Assembly (NCBI GenBank): GCA_964584785.1
Contig: CAZPBY010000013.1
Location: 59,808-123,807, forward strand
Direction of reading: 5' to 3'
Source of the DNA: JAHFTY01 sp964584785
GTDB taxonomy: Bacteria; Acidobacteriota; Terriglobia; 20CM-2-55-15
DNA: 64,000 nt
In this document: positions 17,511 through 26,952 of the stretch, one piece after another
How positions within the stretch are numbered: the first letter of the stretch is position 1
Layout: each line of letters begins with the position of its first letter
Made by a program: the position numbers and the translations under genes
The notes under the pieces: generated by a model
The model's input: only the letters and a program-made list of their open reading frames with translations
Database searches by the model: none
What the model was told of the DNA's origin: nothing

Positions 17511-18696
17511 GATTGCGCAACAGCCCTACGACACGATCCAGAATCCGGTCGGCCAACTCCGTCTTGCTCATCGACGGCAATTCTTCGACTCGGCCGGAAG
17601 CATCAATAATCGTTGCCCGGTTTGTATCGCTGTCGAAGGTCGAATCGGGTCCACTCACAGGGTTGACGACAATCAAATCAAGGTTCTTGGCTTTCAGCTT
17701 CTCGAGTCCGTTTGCCGTGTGATTCTCCGTTTCGGCGGCGAAACCGACGAGCACTTTGCCGTTCTTCGAACGTCCGAGTTCCTGAAGGATGTCGGTTGTC
17801 GGTTCGAACTCGACACTCAATTCGCCGGCTCGCTTCTTGATCTTCTGCGGCGCCACCGATTTCGGACGAAAATCCAAAGGCGCCGCCGCCTTGATCACGA
17901 CGTCCACTGAAGCGGCCGCATCCATCACCGCGCGATGCATGTCTTCGGTCGAACGCACCCGGATCAATCCGGGAAAATCGAACTCCGTGGGTCCGGACAC
18001 GACGGTCACGTCGGCGCCGCGATCGCGCGCGGCTCGTGCGATCGCGAATCCCATCTTGCCCGATGAGCGATTGCTGATGAAGCGCACCGGATCGATGTCC
18101 TCAACCGTTGGCCCCGCCGTAACGAGGACTCGCCTGCCTTTCAGGTCCGCGGCCTTTTCCAGCAGCGACGAGACGTAGTCCACGATCGTTTCGACCGGCG
18201 CCAGACGTCCTTTACCGTACGTGCGGCACGCCATCTCTCCGGTCTCCGGCTCGATAAAGCGAACGCCGCGGGCTGCGAGTGTTTGGATATTGGCTTGAAC
18301 CGAAGGATGGGCCCACATCCGGGCGTTCATCGCCGGGGCAATCACAACAGGTGCGGTAACGGCGAGAAAAAACGTCGTCAGAAAATCATCGGCAATGCCG
18401 GCGGTCAGTTTCGCGATGCAGCCTGCGGTTGCGGGAGCGATCAGAAACAGGTCGATCTTTTCAGCGACCAGAATGTGATCGAAGGCGCCGTCAAAATCGC
18501 CGCCCGAAGCCGGGCCCTCAAACATGTCGACATAAACCTTGTGGCCCGACAGCGCCCGGAATGTCAGCGGCGTGACAAACTGAGTCGCGTTCTTCGTCAT
18601 CATGACGACGACGTCGTGGCTGCGATCCTGCAACCGGCGGACGATTTCCGCCGCCTTGTAACACGCAATGCCTCCGCTGACTCCGAGCGCGATCAC
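17503..18696 (-). CDS. coaBC: Phosphopantothenoylcysteine decarboxylase / phosphopantothenate-cysteine ligase
   Basis: 397 residues, a bifunctional coenzyme A biosynthesis enzyme. The N-terminal flavoprotein decarboxylase (CoaC, 1-180) shows SGGIACYKAAEIVRRL, APATAGCIAKLTAGIADD and PAMNARMW; the C-terminal ligase (CoaB, 187-397) shows VTAGPTVEDIDPVRFISNRSSG and the late VLVGFAAETEN. The start overlaps the rpoZ stop by four bases, and rpoZ-coaBC pairing is widespread. Complete, with no unusual features. Confidence 0.96.
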   Translation of the reverse strand: MIALGVSGGIACYKAAEIVRRLQDRSHDVVVMMTKNATQFVTPLTFRALSGHKVYVDMFEGPASGGDFDGAFDHILVAEKIDLFLIAPATAGCIAKLTAGIADDFLTTFFLAVTAPVVIAPAMNARMWAHPSVQANIQTLAARGVRFIEPETGEMACRTYGKGRLAPVETIVDYVSSLLEKAADLKGRRVLVTAGPTVEDIDPVRFISNRSSGKMGFAIARAARDRGADVTVVSGPTEFDFPGLIRVRSTEDMHRAVMDAAASVDVVIKAAAPLDFRPKSVAPQKIKKRAGELSVEFEPTTDILQELGRSKNGKVLVGFAAETENHTANGLEKLKAKNLDLIVVNPVSGPDSTFDSDTNRATIIDASGRVEELPSMSKTELADRILDRVVGLLRNHA

Positions 18697-18908
18697 TGGT
18701 CTTTTTCTGCTTCCTCTTTCTTGCCGTTAGGAGTGGGAATATTGAACTGAACGAGCCCTTGCAGTATTTCCTTCTGAGCAATCTGCGTCGCTTTGTGACT
18801 CGGCTCTTTGATGTGCGGCATGCTCCCGCCCTGGATCTGCCGGGCTCGAAGCGCGGAAAGAATCACAAAGCGATACTTGCTGTCGATGTTATCTGGAATC
18901 TGAATCAA
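18693..18908 (-). CDS. rpoZ: RNA polymerase omega subunit
   Basis: 71 residues. It assists folding and assembly of the beta' subunit. The N-terminal part IPDNIDSKYRFVILSALRARQI and the conserved HKATQIAQKEILQG (about 38-51) identify it; the C-terminus is charged. Position between gmk (four-base overlap) and coaBC (four-base overlap) is the classical gmk-rpoZ-coaBC order, which supports the call for such a short protein. Confidence 0.9.
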   Translation of the reverse strand: MIQIPDNIDSKYRFVILSALRARQIQGGSMPHIKEPSHKATQIAQKEILQGLVQFNIPTPNGKKEEAEKDQ

Positions 18909-19522
18909 GCTGTACCTCCAAACGAAGCGATGATTTCCTCGATCCGGCGTTCCTGGCGGTGCGGGAACGCGGCACCACTGCGGATAATGGCCTCGAGGAG
19001 AGCGATGGAATTCTCGAGAACGTCGTTAATAATGATGTAGTCGTAATCACGGTAAAACCGGATTTCGCCCCTGGCGATCTCCAAACGACGGCGAATGTCT
19101 TCATCCGACTCCTGCATGCGCGATCGCAATCTCCGTTCGAGTTCGTCGAACGACGGCGGCAACACAAATATGGCGGTGGCTGTCGAGAACCTGGATTTCA
19201 CCTGACGCGCGCCTTGAACATCGATGTCCAGGATCACGTCCACTCCGTTCTCCAACTGCGACTCCACCGCCGCACGGGCTGTTCCATATAACTGGCCGTA
19301 GTACTCGGCCCATTCCAGGAATTCACCGCGTTCCACCATTCCCAAAAACGCAGGCCGATCGACGAAGAAGTATTCGGTACCGTTCTTTTCGCCGAACCGA
19401 GGACTTCGGGTCGTGTAGGACACCGAGAAACGAAGCCCGCTGAACATCGGAAGTAAGTGCTGAAGTAAGGTTGTCTTGCCCGATCCCGAGGGCGCAGAGA
19501 CGATATAGAGATTGCCGCGCAT
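18905..19522 (-). CDS. gmk: Guanylate kinase
   Basis: 205 residues, full length. It phosphorylates GMP to GDP with ATP. P-loop SAPSGSGKTT at residues 9-18, GMP-binding YTTRSPRFGEKNGTEYFFV and FLEWAEYYGQLYGT, lid region with RLRSRMQESDEDIRRRL. It is followed by rpoZ with a four-base overlap and preceded by the YicC gene (26 bases), the standard yicC-gmk-rpoZ operon. Confidence 0.96.
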   Translation of the reverse strand: MRGNLYIVSAPSGSGKTTLLQHLLPMFSGLRFSVSYTTRSPRFGEKNGTEYFFVDRPAFLGMVERGEFLEWAEYYGQLYGTARAAVESQLENGVDVILDIDVQGARQVKSRFSTATAIFVLPPSFDELERRLRSRMQESDEDIRRRLEIARGEIRFYRDYDYIIINDVLENSIALLEAIIRSGAAFPHRQERRIEEIIASFGGTA

Positions 19523-19548
19523 TCGTCGAAACTTTTGATTTTACTGTA

Positions 19549-20448
19549 TTATTCGATGTTCTGCACCTGCTCCCTCAGTTTTTCGATTTCGACTTTGATT
19601 TCGATTGCCGCCTGACCGATACCGGCGCCCAGGTCATTCAGTCCCGAAGTCTTCGACAGGATGGTCGTAACCTCGCGATTCATCTCCTGAAGAATGAAGT
19701 CCATCCGCTTGCCGGTCTCGTCTCCCAGGTTCTTCAGTCCGGCGAACTGGTCCAGGTGACTCCGGAGCCGCGTCGTTTCCTCAGCAATATCGCTGCGCTC
19801 GGCATAAAGCAGCGCTTCCATTTCGAGCCGATGGCTGTCTGCGGCCAGTTGCGGCGCCAACTCCGTAACGCGCGCGATCAACTGCTGGCGGTAGTGCTCC
19901 ACGAACAGATTCGCCGCAGCAAGAATGGTTTCGAGATGACGGGCGATAGTCGCGATACGGCGGTCGATGTCGGCCATCAGCGACTGACCTTCGGTGATGC
20001 GCATCTGACGAAGTTGTTCGGCCGCGCGATCCGTGGCGGTGCCGATGGTCTGTTCGATGAGCGCGATCTCTTCGTTCGACATATCCGACGTCGAAACGGA
20101 CACCAGATTGGGAAGTCGCGTCACCATCTCGAGCGTCAGCTCGCCCTGAATGGGGTAAGCCTTCTTCAGTTCCAACATCAGTTCAGAATAAGAACGCAAC
20201 AACGTGTGATTGACTTCCAGCCTGACGTTCTCGCGTTTGTAGTCGACGCGTACGAACACGTCCAACCGGCCGCGCTTGAATTTTGTCGAAAGCTTCTGCC
20301 TAATGACGTTTTCAAAGGCCTGGTATTCGCCCGGAATCTTCACATGGATGTCGATGTACCGGTGGTTGACGCTCTTGACCTCGACAAGAACAGTTAAGTT
20401 GGCCGCCTCGACGCGTGAAGAACCAAACCCGGTCATGGAGTAAATCAT
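19549..20448 (-). CDS. yicC: YicC-family endoribonuclease
   Basis: 299 residues. The N-terminal YicC domain opens with MIYSMTGFGSSRVE and VEVKSVNHRYIDIHVKIP; the C-terminal DUF1732 region has HLDQFAGLKNLGDETGKRMDFILQEMNRE (residues 230-258) and NDLGAG. The family hydrolyses certain small RNAs and acts in stationary phase or stress. It is upstream of gmk in the same direction, the usual context. Confidence 0.94.
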   Translation of the reverse strand: MIYSMTGFGSSRVEAANLTVLVEVKSVNHRYIDIHVKIPGEYQAFENVIRQKLSTKFKRGRLDVFVRVDYKRENVRLEVNHTLLRSYSELMLELKKAYPIQGELTLEMVTRLPNLVSVSTSDMSNEEIALIEQTIGTATDRAAEQLRQMRITEGQSLMADIDRRIATIARHLETILAAANLFVEHYRQQLIARVTELAPQLAADSHRLEMEALLYAERSDIAEETTRLRSHLDQFAGLKNLGDETGKRMDFILQEMNREVTTILSKTSGLNDLGAGIGQAAIEIKVEIEKLREQVQNIE

Positions 20449-20485
20449 GCAGTCCTATCCTGAGGTTTGCGGGTTATTTGACGAC

Positions 20486-22258
20486 TCATCCGGGCATGGC
20501 CGTTGCGTCCGGAGTTTGAAGAGTCAGGAAACGTGCATACAAGCCGCGGCGAAGTACCAATTCTTCGTGGGTGCCCATCTCTTTGACCCGGCCGCCGTCC
20601 AGCACGATGATGCGGTCGGCATGCCGGATCGTCGACAGGCGATGCGCGATCACAATCGTCGTGCGGCCTTGCATCAGATTCTGCAGGGCGCGCTGAACCA
20701 ACGCTTCCGACTCCGAATCCAGCGACGACGTGGCTTCGTCCAGAATCAGAATCGGCGCGTCTTTCAAGATCGCGCGCGCAATCGAGATCCTTTGACGTTC
20801 GCCGCCCGACAGCCGCAGCCCGCGCTCCGAGATGTGCGTATCGTAGCCTTCGGGAAGATCGCGGACGAAATCATCCACCAGCGCGGCTCGCGCGGCCAGC
20901 TCAATCATTTCGTCGGAAGCGGACGGGTTTCCGTATGCGATGTTCGCGCGAATCGTGTCGTTAAAAAGAATGACGTCCTGTGTCACGATGGCAATATGCC
21001 GGCGCAGCGATCGAAGATCGAAGTCGCGGATGTCGGTTCCATCGACCATAATCCGTCCACCGGTCACGTTGTGAAATCGTGGGAGCAAATTCACCAGCGT
21101 GCTCTTCCCGGCACCGCTTGCTCCGACGACAGCGAGTACCTCGCCCTTGACGACGGTGAACGACGCGTCCATCAACACAGGCTGCGACGGCCCATACCTG
21201 AAGTCGACATTCTCAAAATCGATCCGATCTGAAAAGGCCGGCACGTCGAGGCCTCCCGCATTCAACTCCGCGTCAAGGTTCATGATTTCAAAAACACGAC
21301 TCGAAGCGCCTGCCGCCTGCTGGAAAGAGTTGTTGATTCCGCTGATGCGACGCACCGGATCGTACAGTTTGATGAGCGCAACGATGAACGCGAGGAACAA
21401 ACCGGACGTCATCCGTTGACCGATGATCTGGCCCCGGGCGTACACCAGAAAAGCGGCGATGACCAGCACGCCCACCACTTCCATGAGCGGCGACGAGAGC
21501 GAGTGCGTCATTTTCTGCCGAACGTTGATCCGAAAGATGCGGCTGGTAATCCTTCGGAACTTCGACGACTCGGACGGCTCCATCGTGAACGCCTTCACGA
21601 TGCGATTGCCCGAGATTGTTTCGTACAAAACGTTGGCCATCTCGGCCATCTCATGCTGGTTCGTCCGGCTCAGGCTGCGCAATTTTTTGCCGAACCACAC
21701 GGTTGGATAGAAGACCACGGGCAACAAAACGATGGATATTGCGGCCAGTTTCCAGTCGATCACGAATATCGCTGCCCCGAGAAAAAGCAAGATCGACGAC
21801 TGCTTTAGGAACTCCGCCAGCGTTTCCGACGCGGCCGTCTGGATGCGTTCGACGTCCGCGGAAACTCGTGAAATCAGATTGCCCGTGGGGTTGGATTGAA
21901 AGAAGGCGAGCGGTTGATGAAGGATGACGTCAAAAACGTCATTTCGCAGATCGCGGACGACGGCCTGGCCGAGATACGTCGTCACGCCGATCGCGCTGTA
22001 TTCCGCAACCGCCTTAACGATGGTCGAAACGACAAGCAGAAGAAGAAAAATGACGCCGTCCGCGGCGGACACCTGGATCGTGCGCCGGATCAACGGAACC
22101 GCGATCGTCGGAGTCGTCGATCCGTTCAGCATGGTGTCGAACACCAGGCCGATCAGAAACGGCGACGCCGCCTCCAGAATCCCCACGACGGCAACCAGTG
22201 CCAGCGATGCGATCAGAAACCCAGTGTAGGGCCGCACGTAGCGGAGCAGACGCTTCAT
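20486..22258 (-). CDS. MsbA-like ABC exporter (fused TMD-NBD)
   Basis: 590 residues. Six membrane helices (about 1-310), then an ATPase with Walker A GASGAGKST, Q-loop VTQDVILFNDT, signature LSGGERQRISIARAIL, Walker B ILILDEATSSLDSES and the H-loop IAHRLSTIRHAD. The homodimer probably flips lipid A-core or phospholipid across the inner membrane, fitting the LPS-export genes at the far end of the window, although other hydrophobic substrates are possible. Its ATG overlaps the ptsI-like stop by four bases, so it is translationally coupled to the PTS genes. Confidence 0.92.
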   Translation of the reverse strand: MKRLLRYVRPYTGFLIASLALVAVVGILEAASPFLIGLVFDTMLNGSTTPTIAVPLIRRTIQVSAADGVIFLLLLVVSTIVKAVAEYSAIGVTTYLGQAVVRDLRNDVFDVILHQPLAFFQSNPTGNLISRVSADVERIQTAASETLAEFLKQSSILLFLGAAIFVIDWKLAAISIVLLPVVFYPTVWFGKKLRSLSRTNQHEMAEMANVLYETISGNRIVKAFTMEPSESSKFRRITSRIFRINVRQKMTHSLSSPLMEVVGVLVIAAFLVYARGQIIGQRMTSGLFLAFIVALIKLYDPVRRISGINNSFQQAAGASSRVFEIMNLDAELNAGGLDVPAFSDRIDFENVDFRYGPSQPVLMDASFTVVKGEVLAVVGASGAGKSTLVNLLPRFHNVTGGRIMVDGTDIRDFDLRSLRRHIAIVTQDVILFNDTIRANIAYGNPSASDEMIELAARAALVDDFVRDLPEGYDTHISERGLRLSGGERQRISIARAILKDAPILILDEATSSLDSESEALVQRALQNLMQGRTTIVIAHRLSTIRHADRIIVLDGGRVKEMGTHEELVLRRGLYARFLTLQTPDATAMPG

Positions 22259-23979
22259 GACGTGCCCGTCCGCACCGTTTCACGGACTCTCGCCTCGACA
22301 TCCTTCGGCTTTTGCATCTGCAGCAGTTGCCTCGCGAGTTCGCGCAATTCACTGAACGCGACGGAACGGACCATCTGTTGAATCCGCGGAAGCGACGGAA
22401 GACTGACGGAGAGCGATGTAAATCCAAGCCCGAGCAAAACTGCGGCGGACGGCGGGTCTCCGGCCATTTCTCCGCACACCGTTATCGGCTTGCCCGTCGG
22501 CTGAAGCAATGCGTGAAGTTGATTCAAACACCTCAAAATCGCGGGATGAAAGGGCGTGTAGAGATGCATGACGGTTTGATCCGCCCGGTCGACAACCAGG
22601 TAGTACTGAATCAGGTCGTTTGTTCCCAAACAGAAAAAATCGACGCGCGATGCCATCAAATCGCACGTCTGCGCCGCCGCCGGCGTTTCGATCATCACAC
22701 CGATGGGTGTCTTGTGATCGTATCGGATGTTCTTGCTGTCGAGTTCGCGACGAACGCCGGCGATCAGGTCGTGAGCCGCATCCAGTTCGTCGACGGTCGA
22801 TACAAACGGCAGAAGGATTCTCATCGCTCCGTGGACCGATGCGCGGTACAAGGCGCGCAACTGCTTTCGGAAAACGTCTTGATTCTCCAGGCAGAATCTC
22901 AATCCCCGCACGCCGAAATTCGGATTAACGCCATCCCAGGACTTCTGATCGATGCCGACATCGATGGTGCGGATGGTGACGGGAGTCCCCTTGGCGGTTT
23001 TCAGAACATGCCGGTAATCGGCGAGCAGTGCGTCCTCGTTCGGTTGATGGCCATCGCGAAAGAAATCGAATTCGGTACGGTACAGACCGATCGACTCGCA
23101 GCCGTATTGAATGACCGATTCCACCTCGTCTCTGAAATTGATGTTCGCGCCCAGCGAAATGCGGACGCCGTCGGTCGTCATGATCGGCGCCGCTGAATTG
23201 CGGGCGCGCCGCGGCGCTCGTTTCGGCCTCATCCTCGACCTGTGGTCTTCCAGCGTTTCCTTTGAAGGTGAGCAGATGATGGTACCGTGGTCGCCATCAA
23301 TCAGCAGCAACTCCCCCGGCACGATGCCTGAAAGATCACCGGCGCCGACCACGGCTGGAATCTCCAGGGAGCGCGCCATGATTGCCGTGTGCGAGAGCGG
23401 ACTGCCCGTTTCCGTCACCAGACCGACGACGCGGTGCGACCTCAATTCAAAGAGTATCGAGGGCGGAATCGCGCGGCCGACCAGGATGGCGTCATATGGC
23501 AGTTCCTGAATCGAGGTTTGCCCGTTGGAACGCAGATTGTGAAGAAGCCGGCGCACGATGTCGTCGAGATCCCCGCGGCGCTCCCGCAGATATTCGTCCT
23601 GAAGCTTGTCGTAAGCTTCGAAGAGTTCGTCGCTCACCTGCTGGATCGCCCACTCCGCGTTGATGCGCTCGTCTTTGATCTTGTCGATGATGCGATCGAC
23701 AAAAAGCCTGTCCTGGAGAATCAAAAGATGCGCGTCGATCAGGAACGACGATTCCGGCCCGGTGCGCTTCTTCAACTTGCGCTGCATCCGGCGGAGTTGC
23801 CGCTGAGACTCCTCGACAGATTGTTTGAAGCGTTGGGTTTCTTCGGAGATATCGCTGGACTTGAGCGCGTAGTTGAACGAGATGAACTCCGGATCGAAAG
23901 CACGAACGACGTGACCGGCAACCACGCCTGCCGATGCAGCCACGCCACGAATAATGCGATTACCCTCGGAGGTATTCAC
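22255..23979 (-). CDS. ptsI: PTS enzyme I (phosphoenolpyruvate-protein phosphotransferase)
   Basis: 574 residues. It transfers phosphate from PEP to HPr. N-terminal HPr-binding and swivelling domains with the phospho-His in GSPLSHTAIMARSLEIPAV, then the PEP-binding barrel with GLYRTEFDFF, RTIDVGIDQK, FFCLGTNDLIQY and the active Cys in TVCGEMAGDP. It overlaps the HPr gene by 20 bases. With only a Man-type EIIA and no sugar EIIB/EIIC around, this is most likely a regulatory rather than sugar-importing PTS. Confidence 0.95.
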   Translation of the reverse strand: MNTSEGNRIIRGVAASAGVVAGHVVRAFDPEFISFNYALKSSDISEETQRFKQSVEESQRQLRRMQRKLKKRTGPESSFLIDAHLLILQDRLFVDRIIDKIKDERINAEWAIQQVSDELFEAYDKLQDEYLRERRGDLDDIVRRLLHNLRSNGQTSIQELPYDAILVGRAIPPSILFELRSHRVVGLVTETGSPLSHTAIMARSLEIPAVVGAGDLSGIVPGELLLIDGDHGTIICSPSKETLEDHRSRMRPKRAPRRARNSAAPIMTTDGVRISLGANINFRDEVESVIQYGCESIGLYRTEFDFFRDGHQPNEDALLADYRHVLKTAKGTPVTIRTIDVGIDQKSWDGVNPNFGVRGLRFCLENQDVFRKQLRALYRASVHGAMRILLPFVSTVDELDAAHDLIAGVRRELDSKNIRYDHKTPIGVMIETPAAAQTCDLMASRVDFFCLGTNDLIQYYLVVDRADQTVMHLYTPFHPAILRCLNQLHALLQPTGKPITVCGEMAGDPPSAAVLLGLGFTSLSVSLPSLPRIQQMVRSVAFSELRELARQLLQMQKPKDVEARVRETVRTGTS

Positions 23980-24223
23980 AGACTTTCTCCAACGCTTCCT
24001 CTTCGTCGGCGCCTTCGACCCGAACCTGAAGCCTCGAACCGTGCCCGGCAGCCAGCAGCAAAATGCTGAGAATGCTTCGCGCGTCCGCTTCGACGGACGT
24101 AGCGCTGTCGACGCGAGTCAAAAAGATCGTGGATTCAAACTTTGCGGAAAGTTGAACCAGCTTGGCAGCCACTCTGGCGTGCAATCCAAGCTGATGTCCG
24201 ATCACAACCTCCCGCTCTTTCAT
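23960..24223 (-). CDS. ptsH: Phosphocarrier protein HPr
   Basis: 87 residues. The phospho-His15 lies in QLGLHARVAAKLVQL, and Ser50 in DARSILSIL sits where HPr kinase phosphorylates Ser46 in Firmicutes. No HprK gene is in the window. It passes phosphate from enzyme I to the EIIA encoded 27 bases upstream. Start chosen at ATG 24223. Confidence 0.94.
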   Translation of the reverse strand: MKEREVVIGHQLGLHARVAAKLVQLSAKFESTIFLTRVDSATSVEADARSILSILLLAAGHGSRLQVRVEGADEEEALEKVCEYLRG

Positions 24224-24250
24224 GACAACCGCCGCAACGAATCTCCACTG

Positions 24251-24661
24251 CTAAGGCTGCTTCTTCGGTGAAAGCAACTCGCTCGCGATGTAGATGCTGC
24301 TCTGACCGGTTTCGCAGATCAGCCTGGCGGCGGACGCGAGCGTTTGACCGTCCTCGAGCTGAACGAACTTGATCAGCATCGGCAGGTTCACGCCGGTGAT
24401 GATTTCGACTCTATCGTTGTCCAGAAAAGTGGAAGCGATATTCGTCGGCGTGCCGCCGAACATGTCCGTCAGGATAAGTACGCCGTCGGGTCTGCGGACA
24501 CGATCAATGGCTTTTTCGATGGACCCGGCAGCAGTGTCGACATCGTCGTGCCAGCCGAGAGAAACGGCTGCCACATTGTGGATCTCGCCGACGATCTGCT
24601 CCGCAGCGTTCAGCAGTTCGATGGCGAGACGGCCGTGAGTGACGATCAACCCACCGATCAT
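24251..24661 (-). CDS. PTS EIIA component, mannose family
   Basis: 136 residues, a single EIIA-Man domain with phospho-His9 in GGLIVTHGRLAIELL and the family motif LTDMFGGTPTNIA. No EIIB, EIIC or EIID follows, as in regulatory PTS branches of Proteobacteria and Acidobacteriota where this EIIA normally lies directly downstream of rapZ. Here rapZ is 27 kb away and the gene instead follows the nitrilase after seven bases. Confidence 0.93.
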   Translation of the reverse strand: MIGGLIVTHGRLAIELLNAAEQIVGEIHNVAAVSLGWHDDVDTAAGSIEKAIDRVRRPDGVLILTDMFGGTPTNIASTFLDNDRVEIITGVNLPMLIKFVQLEDGQTLASAARLICETGQSSIYIASELLSPKKQP

Positions 24662-24667
24662 GATTCC

Positions 24668-25594
24668 CTAATCTAGCACGACGGGCGGCTGAGGCCGTTC
24701 ATTTACACGCAGCTGAAAAACGTCTGGCCGCGCGTAGTGGCCGACCACGTCGAAGTCGTATTTAGACCGGGCGATCTCGTCAAGATCGACTTCGGCCGTG
24801 AGGATTCCGTCCTCGTTATACAGCGGTCCGGCGAGCACCTGCCCGAGCGGTCCGATGATTGCGCTGCCGCCGCGCATGATGATCGTGTCCGGATCGTTTC
24901 CCTGAATCGCCGCGTAGTTCTCCGGACAACTGCCGCGCCGCAAATGTTGGCAGGCCGTGAAAACGAAGCAACGGCCCTCCAGCGCGACATGCTGCATCGA
25001 CGACAGCCACGTGTCGCGATCGTCCGCAGTTGGCGCGCAGTAGAGCTGGATACCCTTCGCGTACATCGCCATGCGCAGCATCGGCATGTAGTTTTCCCAG
25101 CAGATAACGGCGCCGAGCTTGCCGAGCGGCGTGTCCAGCACAGGCATGGTGGAACCGTCGCCGAAGCCCCAGACGATGCGCTCCATGGCTGTCGGCATCA
25201 GCTTGCGATGCTTTCCAAGGAATGAACCATCGGGACCGAAAAACAATGCCGTGCAGTAAAGCGTGCCGTGTTCTCTTTCGATGACACCGATGACAATATG
25301 GATCGAATTCTGCCGCGCGATCGTGGACAACAGATCGACGGCGGGCCCCGGAACGTCGATGGCGCTATCGAAGTATCGTCGAAAGTCGTTCCTTCCCTCT
25401 GCACTTCGCGAGCCGACGCGCGCACCGAAATCGAGGCCTTTCGGGTAAGCGGAAATGAACGCCTCGGGAAAAACGACGAGCTTTGCGCCCGTCCCGGCCG
25501 CACTATGCGCGAGATCCCGCACTTTTGCGAGCGTCGCTTCGCGATCAAACACTACGGGACAACTTTGAACCACTGCCGCCATGAATTTCGTCAT
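24668..25594 (-). CDS. Nitrilase / carbon-nitrogen hydrolase
   Basis: 308 residues, the size of true nitrilases. The catalytic triad is visible as Glu44 (VVFPEAF), Lys131 (GKHRKLMPT) and Cys165 (GAVICWENYMP); CWENYMPMLR is typical of aliphatic/aryl nitrilases rather than amidases or ureidopropionases. It should convert a nitrile to the acid and ammonia in the cytoplasm. It is the first gene of the accessory block between EIIA and rapZ and is on the same strand as EIIA. The substrate cannot be told. Confidence 0.92.
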   Translation of the reverse strand: MTKFMAAVVQSCPVVFDREATLAKVRDLAHSAAGTGAKLVVFPEAFISAYPKGLDFGARVGSRSAEGRNDFRRYFDSAIDVPGPAVDLLSTIARQNSIHIVIGVIEREHGTLYCTALFFGPDGSFLGKHRKLMPTAMERIVWGFGDGSTMPVLDTPLGKLGAVICWENYMPMLRMAMYAKGIQLYCAPTADDRDTWLSSMQHVALEGRCFVFTACQHLRRGSCPENYAAIQGNDPDTIIMRGGSAIIGPLGQVLAGPLYNEDGILTAEVDLDEIARSKYDFDVVGHYARPDVFQLRVNERPQPPVVLD

Positions 25595-25613
25595 GGGCGA
25601 ATTTTACAAGTAT

Positions 25614-26180
25614 TCAGGCGGTTTTCGTGAGCTCGCGATAGAGCCAGGTTCGCGCCAGGCTCCAGTCGCGTTTGATGGTTCGGAGCGAGACGTTCAGTGT
25701 TCTCGCGATATCGTCCAGCTCGAGTCCGCCGAAGAACCGCAACTCCACAACCTGAGCCTGCCGCGGATCAACCGCCGCCAGCCGTTCGAGCGCTTCGTGA
25801 ACCTGCAGAAGCTGTGCCGACTGCTCGGGCGCGAAGACCACTACGGAGTCCAGCGAGACCTTGCTTCCGCCCCGCTTCTTCGCATGCACGCCGCGCGCAT
25901 GGTCGACCAGAACCCGGCGCATGGTCTTTGCAGCGATGGCGAAGAAGTGACCGCGATTGGAAACCTTGAGGTCGCTGTCCTGACTCATTCGCAGCAGAGC
26001 TTCATTAACGAGAGCCGTCGGCTGAAGTGTGTGGCCGCGGCGCTCGGTCCGCATGTAATGATTCGCAAGCCGTCGAAGATCTTTATAAACGCCGTCGAGG
26101 AATTGGTCTTCCGCGGCTCGATCGGTGCCGGTGAGTTTATCGAAGAAGCGATGAATCAGGTCAGCTTGCTTTGCCGTCAT
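25614..26180 (-). CDS. ECF-type RNA polymerase sigma factor, TIGR02999-like
   Basis: 188 residues from ATG 26180; an ATG at 26225, directly after the upstream stop (TAAATG), would add 15 residues and suggests translational coupling, so the start is open. Sigma-2 region: YKDLRRLANHYMRTERRGHTL, LVNEALLRM, RGHFFAIAAKTMRRVLVDHAR; sigma-4 region: VVELRFFGGLELDDIARTL and RTIKRDWSLARTWLYREL. This is the sigma family enriched in Acidobacteriota and Planctomycetes that often acts with Ser/Thr kinases rather than anti-sigma factors. No partner is adjacent; it is paired with a small membrane protein. Confidence 0.9.
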   Translation of the reverse strand: MTAKQADLIHRFFDKLTGTDRAAEDQFLDGVYKDLRRLANHYMRTERRGHTLQPTALVNEALLRMSQDSDLKVSNRGHFFAIAAKTMRRVLVDHARGVHAKKRGGSKVSLDSVVVFAPEQSAQLLQVHEALERLAAVDPRQAQVVELRFFGGLELDDIARTLNVSLRTIKRDWSLARTWLYRELTKTA

Positions 26181-26225
26181 GCCAGCCGCATTGTAAGCCC
26201 GATCCTGCAGTTTGGCCCATTTCAT

Positions 26226-26810
26226 TTAACCGGGTTGACGCAGCCTCCAGGAGGCCCGGTAAATCGATACAACAATCACGCTGTTGATAACCAAAAGGTA
26301 GATCGCGAAGCCGCATTCGGCGAAGTTCAGGTGCCTGACAGCCGCGAAGCTGGTTGCAGCGCTCACGAAAGCCAGGATGTAGGCCAGGCCGGTTTCCGTT
26401 TGCGGATGTGACCTTGCTTTGAGGAGCGTGGGAACTGCAGCGAGCCCGTCGCTCGCGATCGCGAACATGATCGCCACGTTTGGCTGCCTGGTCACGCCCC
26501 AAAGAACCAGAGCGAGGGCAGAAAAAGCGCCGCAGGCGTAATCGAATTTGCTGAGCGCCCAATAGGCACGATTGTTTGCAAACGAGCTGAGGAAGACCAT
26601 GAATGGCGAGAAACCCGCCATGAACACGGGCAACACGGCCCACGTCACGCCTTGCATCATTGCCGCCGCCGTTGCGATCAAGGGCGCAACCGACCACATA
26701 AAGTACGTCACACGATTTGGCTTTGTGGTCCCCGCCAAAGTTTCTTTGACGTATTTGCCCCATCCAACGAGGCTGATCGCTGCACCCGCGAGGACGATGT
26801 ATTGTTGCAG
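26226..26810 (-). CDS. Conserved multi-pass membrane protein (PQ-loop-like), probable CTG start
   Basis: 194 residues if started at CTG 26810; the first ATG/GTG/TTG in frame (TTG 26738, 170 residues) would cut off a membrane helix and the conserved WGKYVKETLAGTTKPNRVTY segment. The frame stays open to about 26921 with no standard start, and GGGAGG lies eight bases before the CTG. Six or seven hydrophobic helices are visible, with TTKPNRVTYFMWSVAPLIAT and NRAYWALSKFDYACG recalling SemiSWEET/PQ-loop-like proteins of unknown function. The next gene (sigma factor) may start on the stop codon of this one. Confidence 0.8.
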   Translation of the reverse strand: MQQYIVLAGAAISLVGWGKYVKETLAGTTKPNRVTYFMWSVAPLIATAAAMMQGVTWAVLPVFMAGFSPFMVFLSSFANNRAYWALSKFDYACGAFSALALVLWGVTRQPNVAIMFAIASDGLAAVPTLLKARSHPQTETGLAYILAFVSAATSFAAVRHLNFAECGFAIYLLVINSVIVVSIYRASWRLRQPG

Positions 26811-26952
26811 CGGTCGTCCCTCCCGATTTGTGCACCCCGGAGGCGTGAACGCGACGTCCTGACTTCCGGCGTGTTGCGCGCTGGCTAAGTACTGCCGTTC
26901 GGAATTACTGTGACATTTTTCTCAGTCGAGTTAACGCGACATTGGAAGAGCA

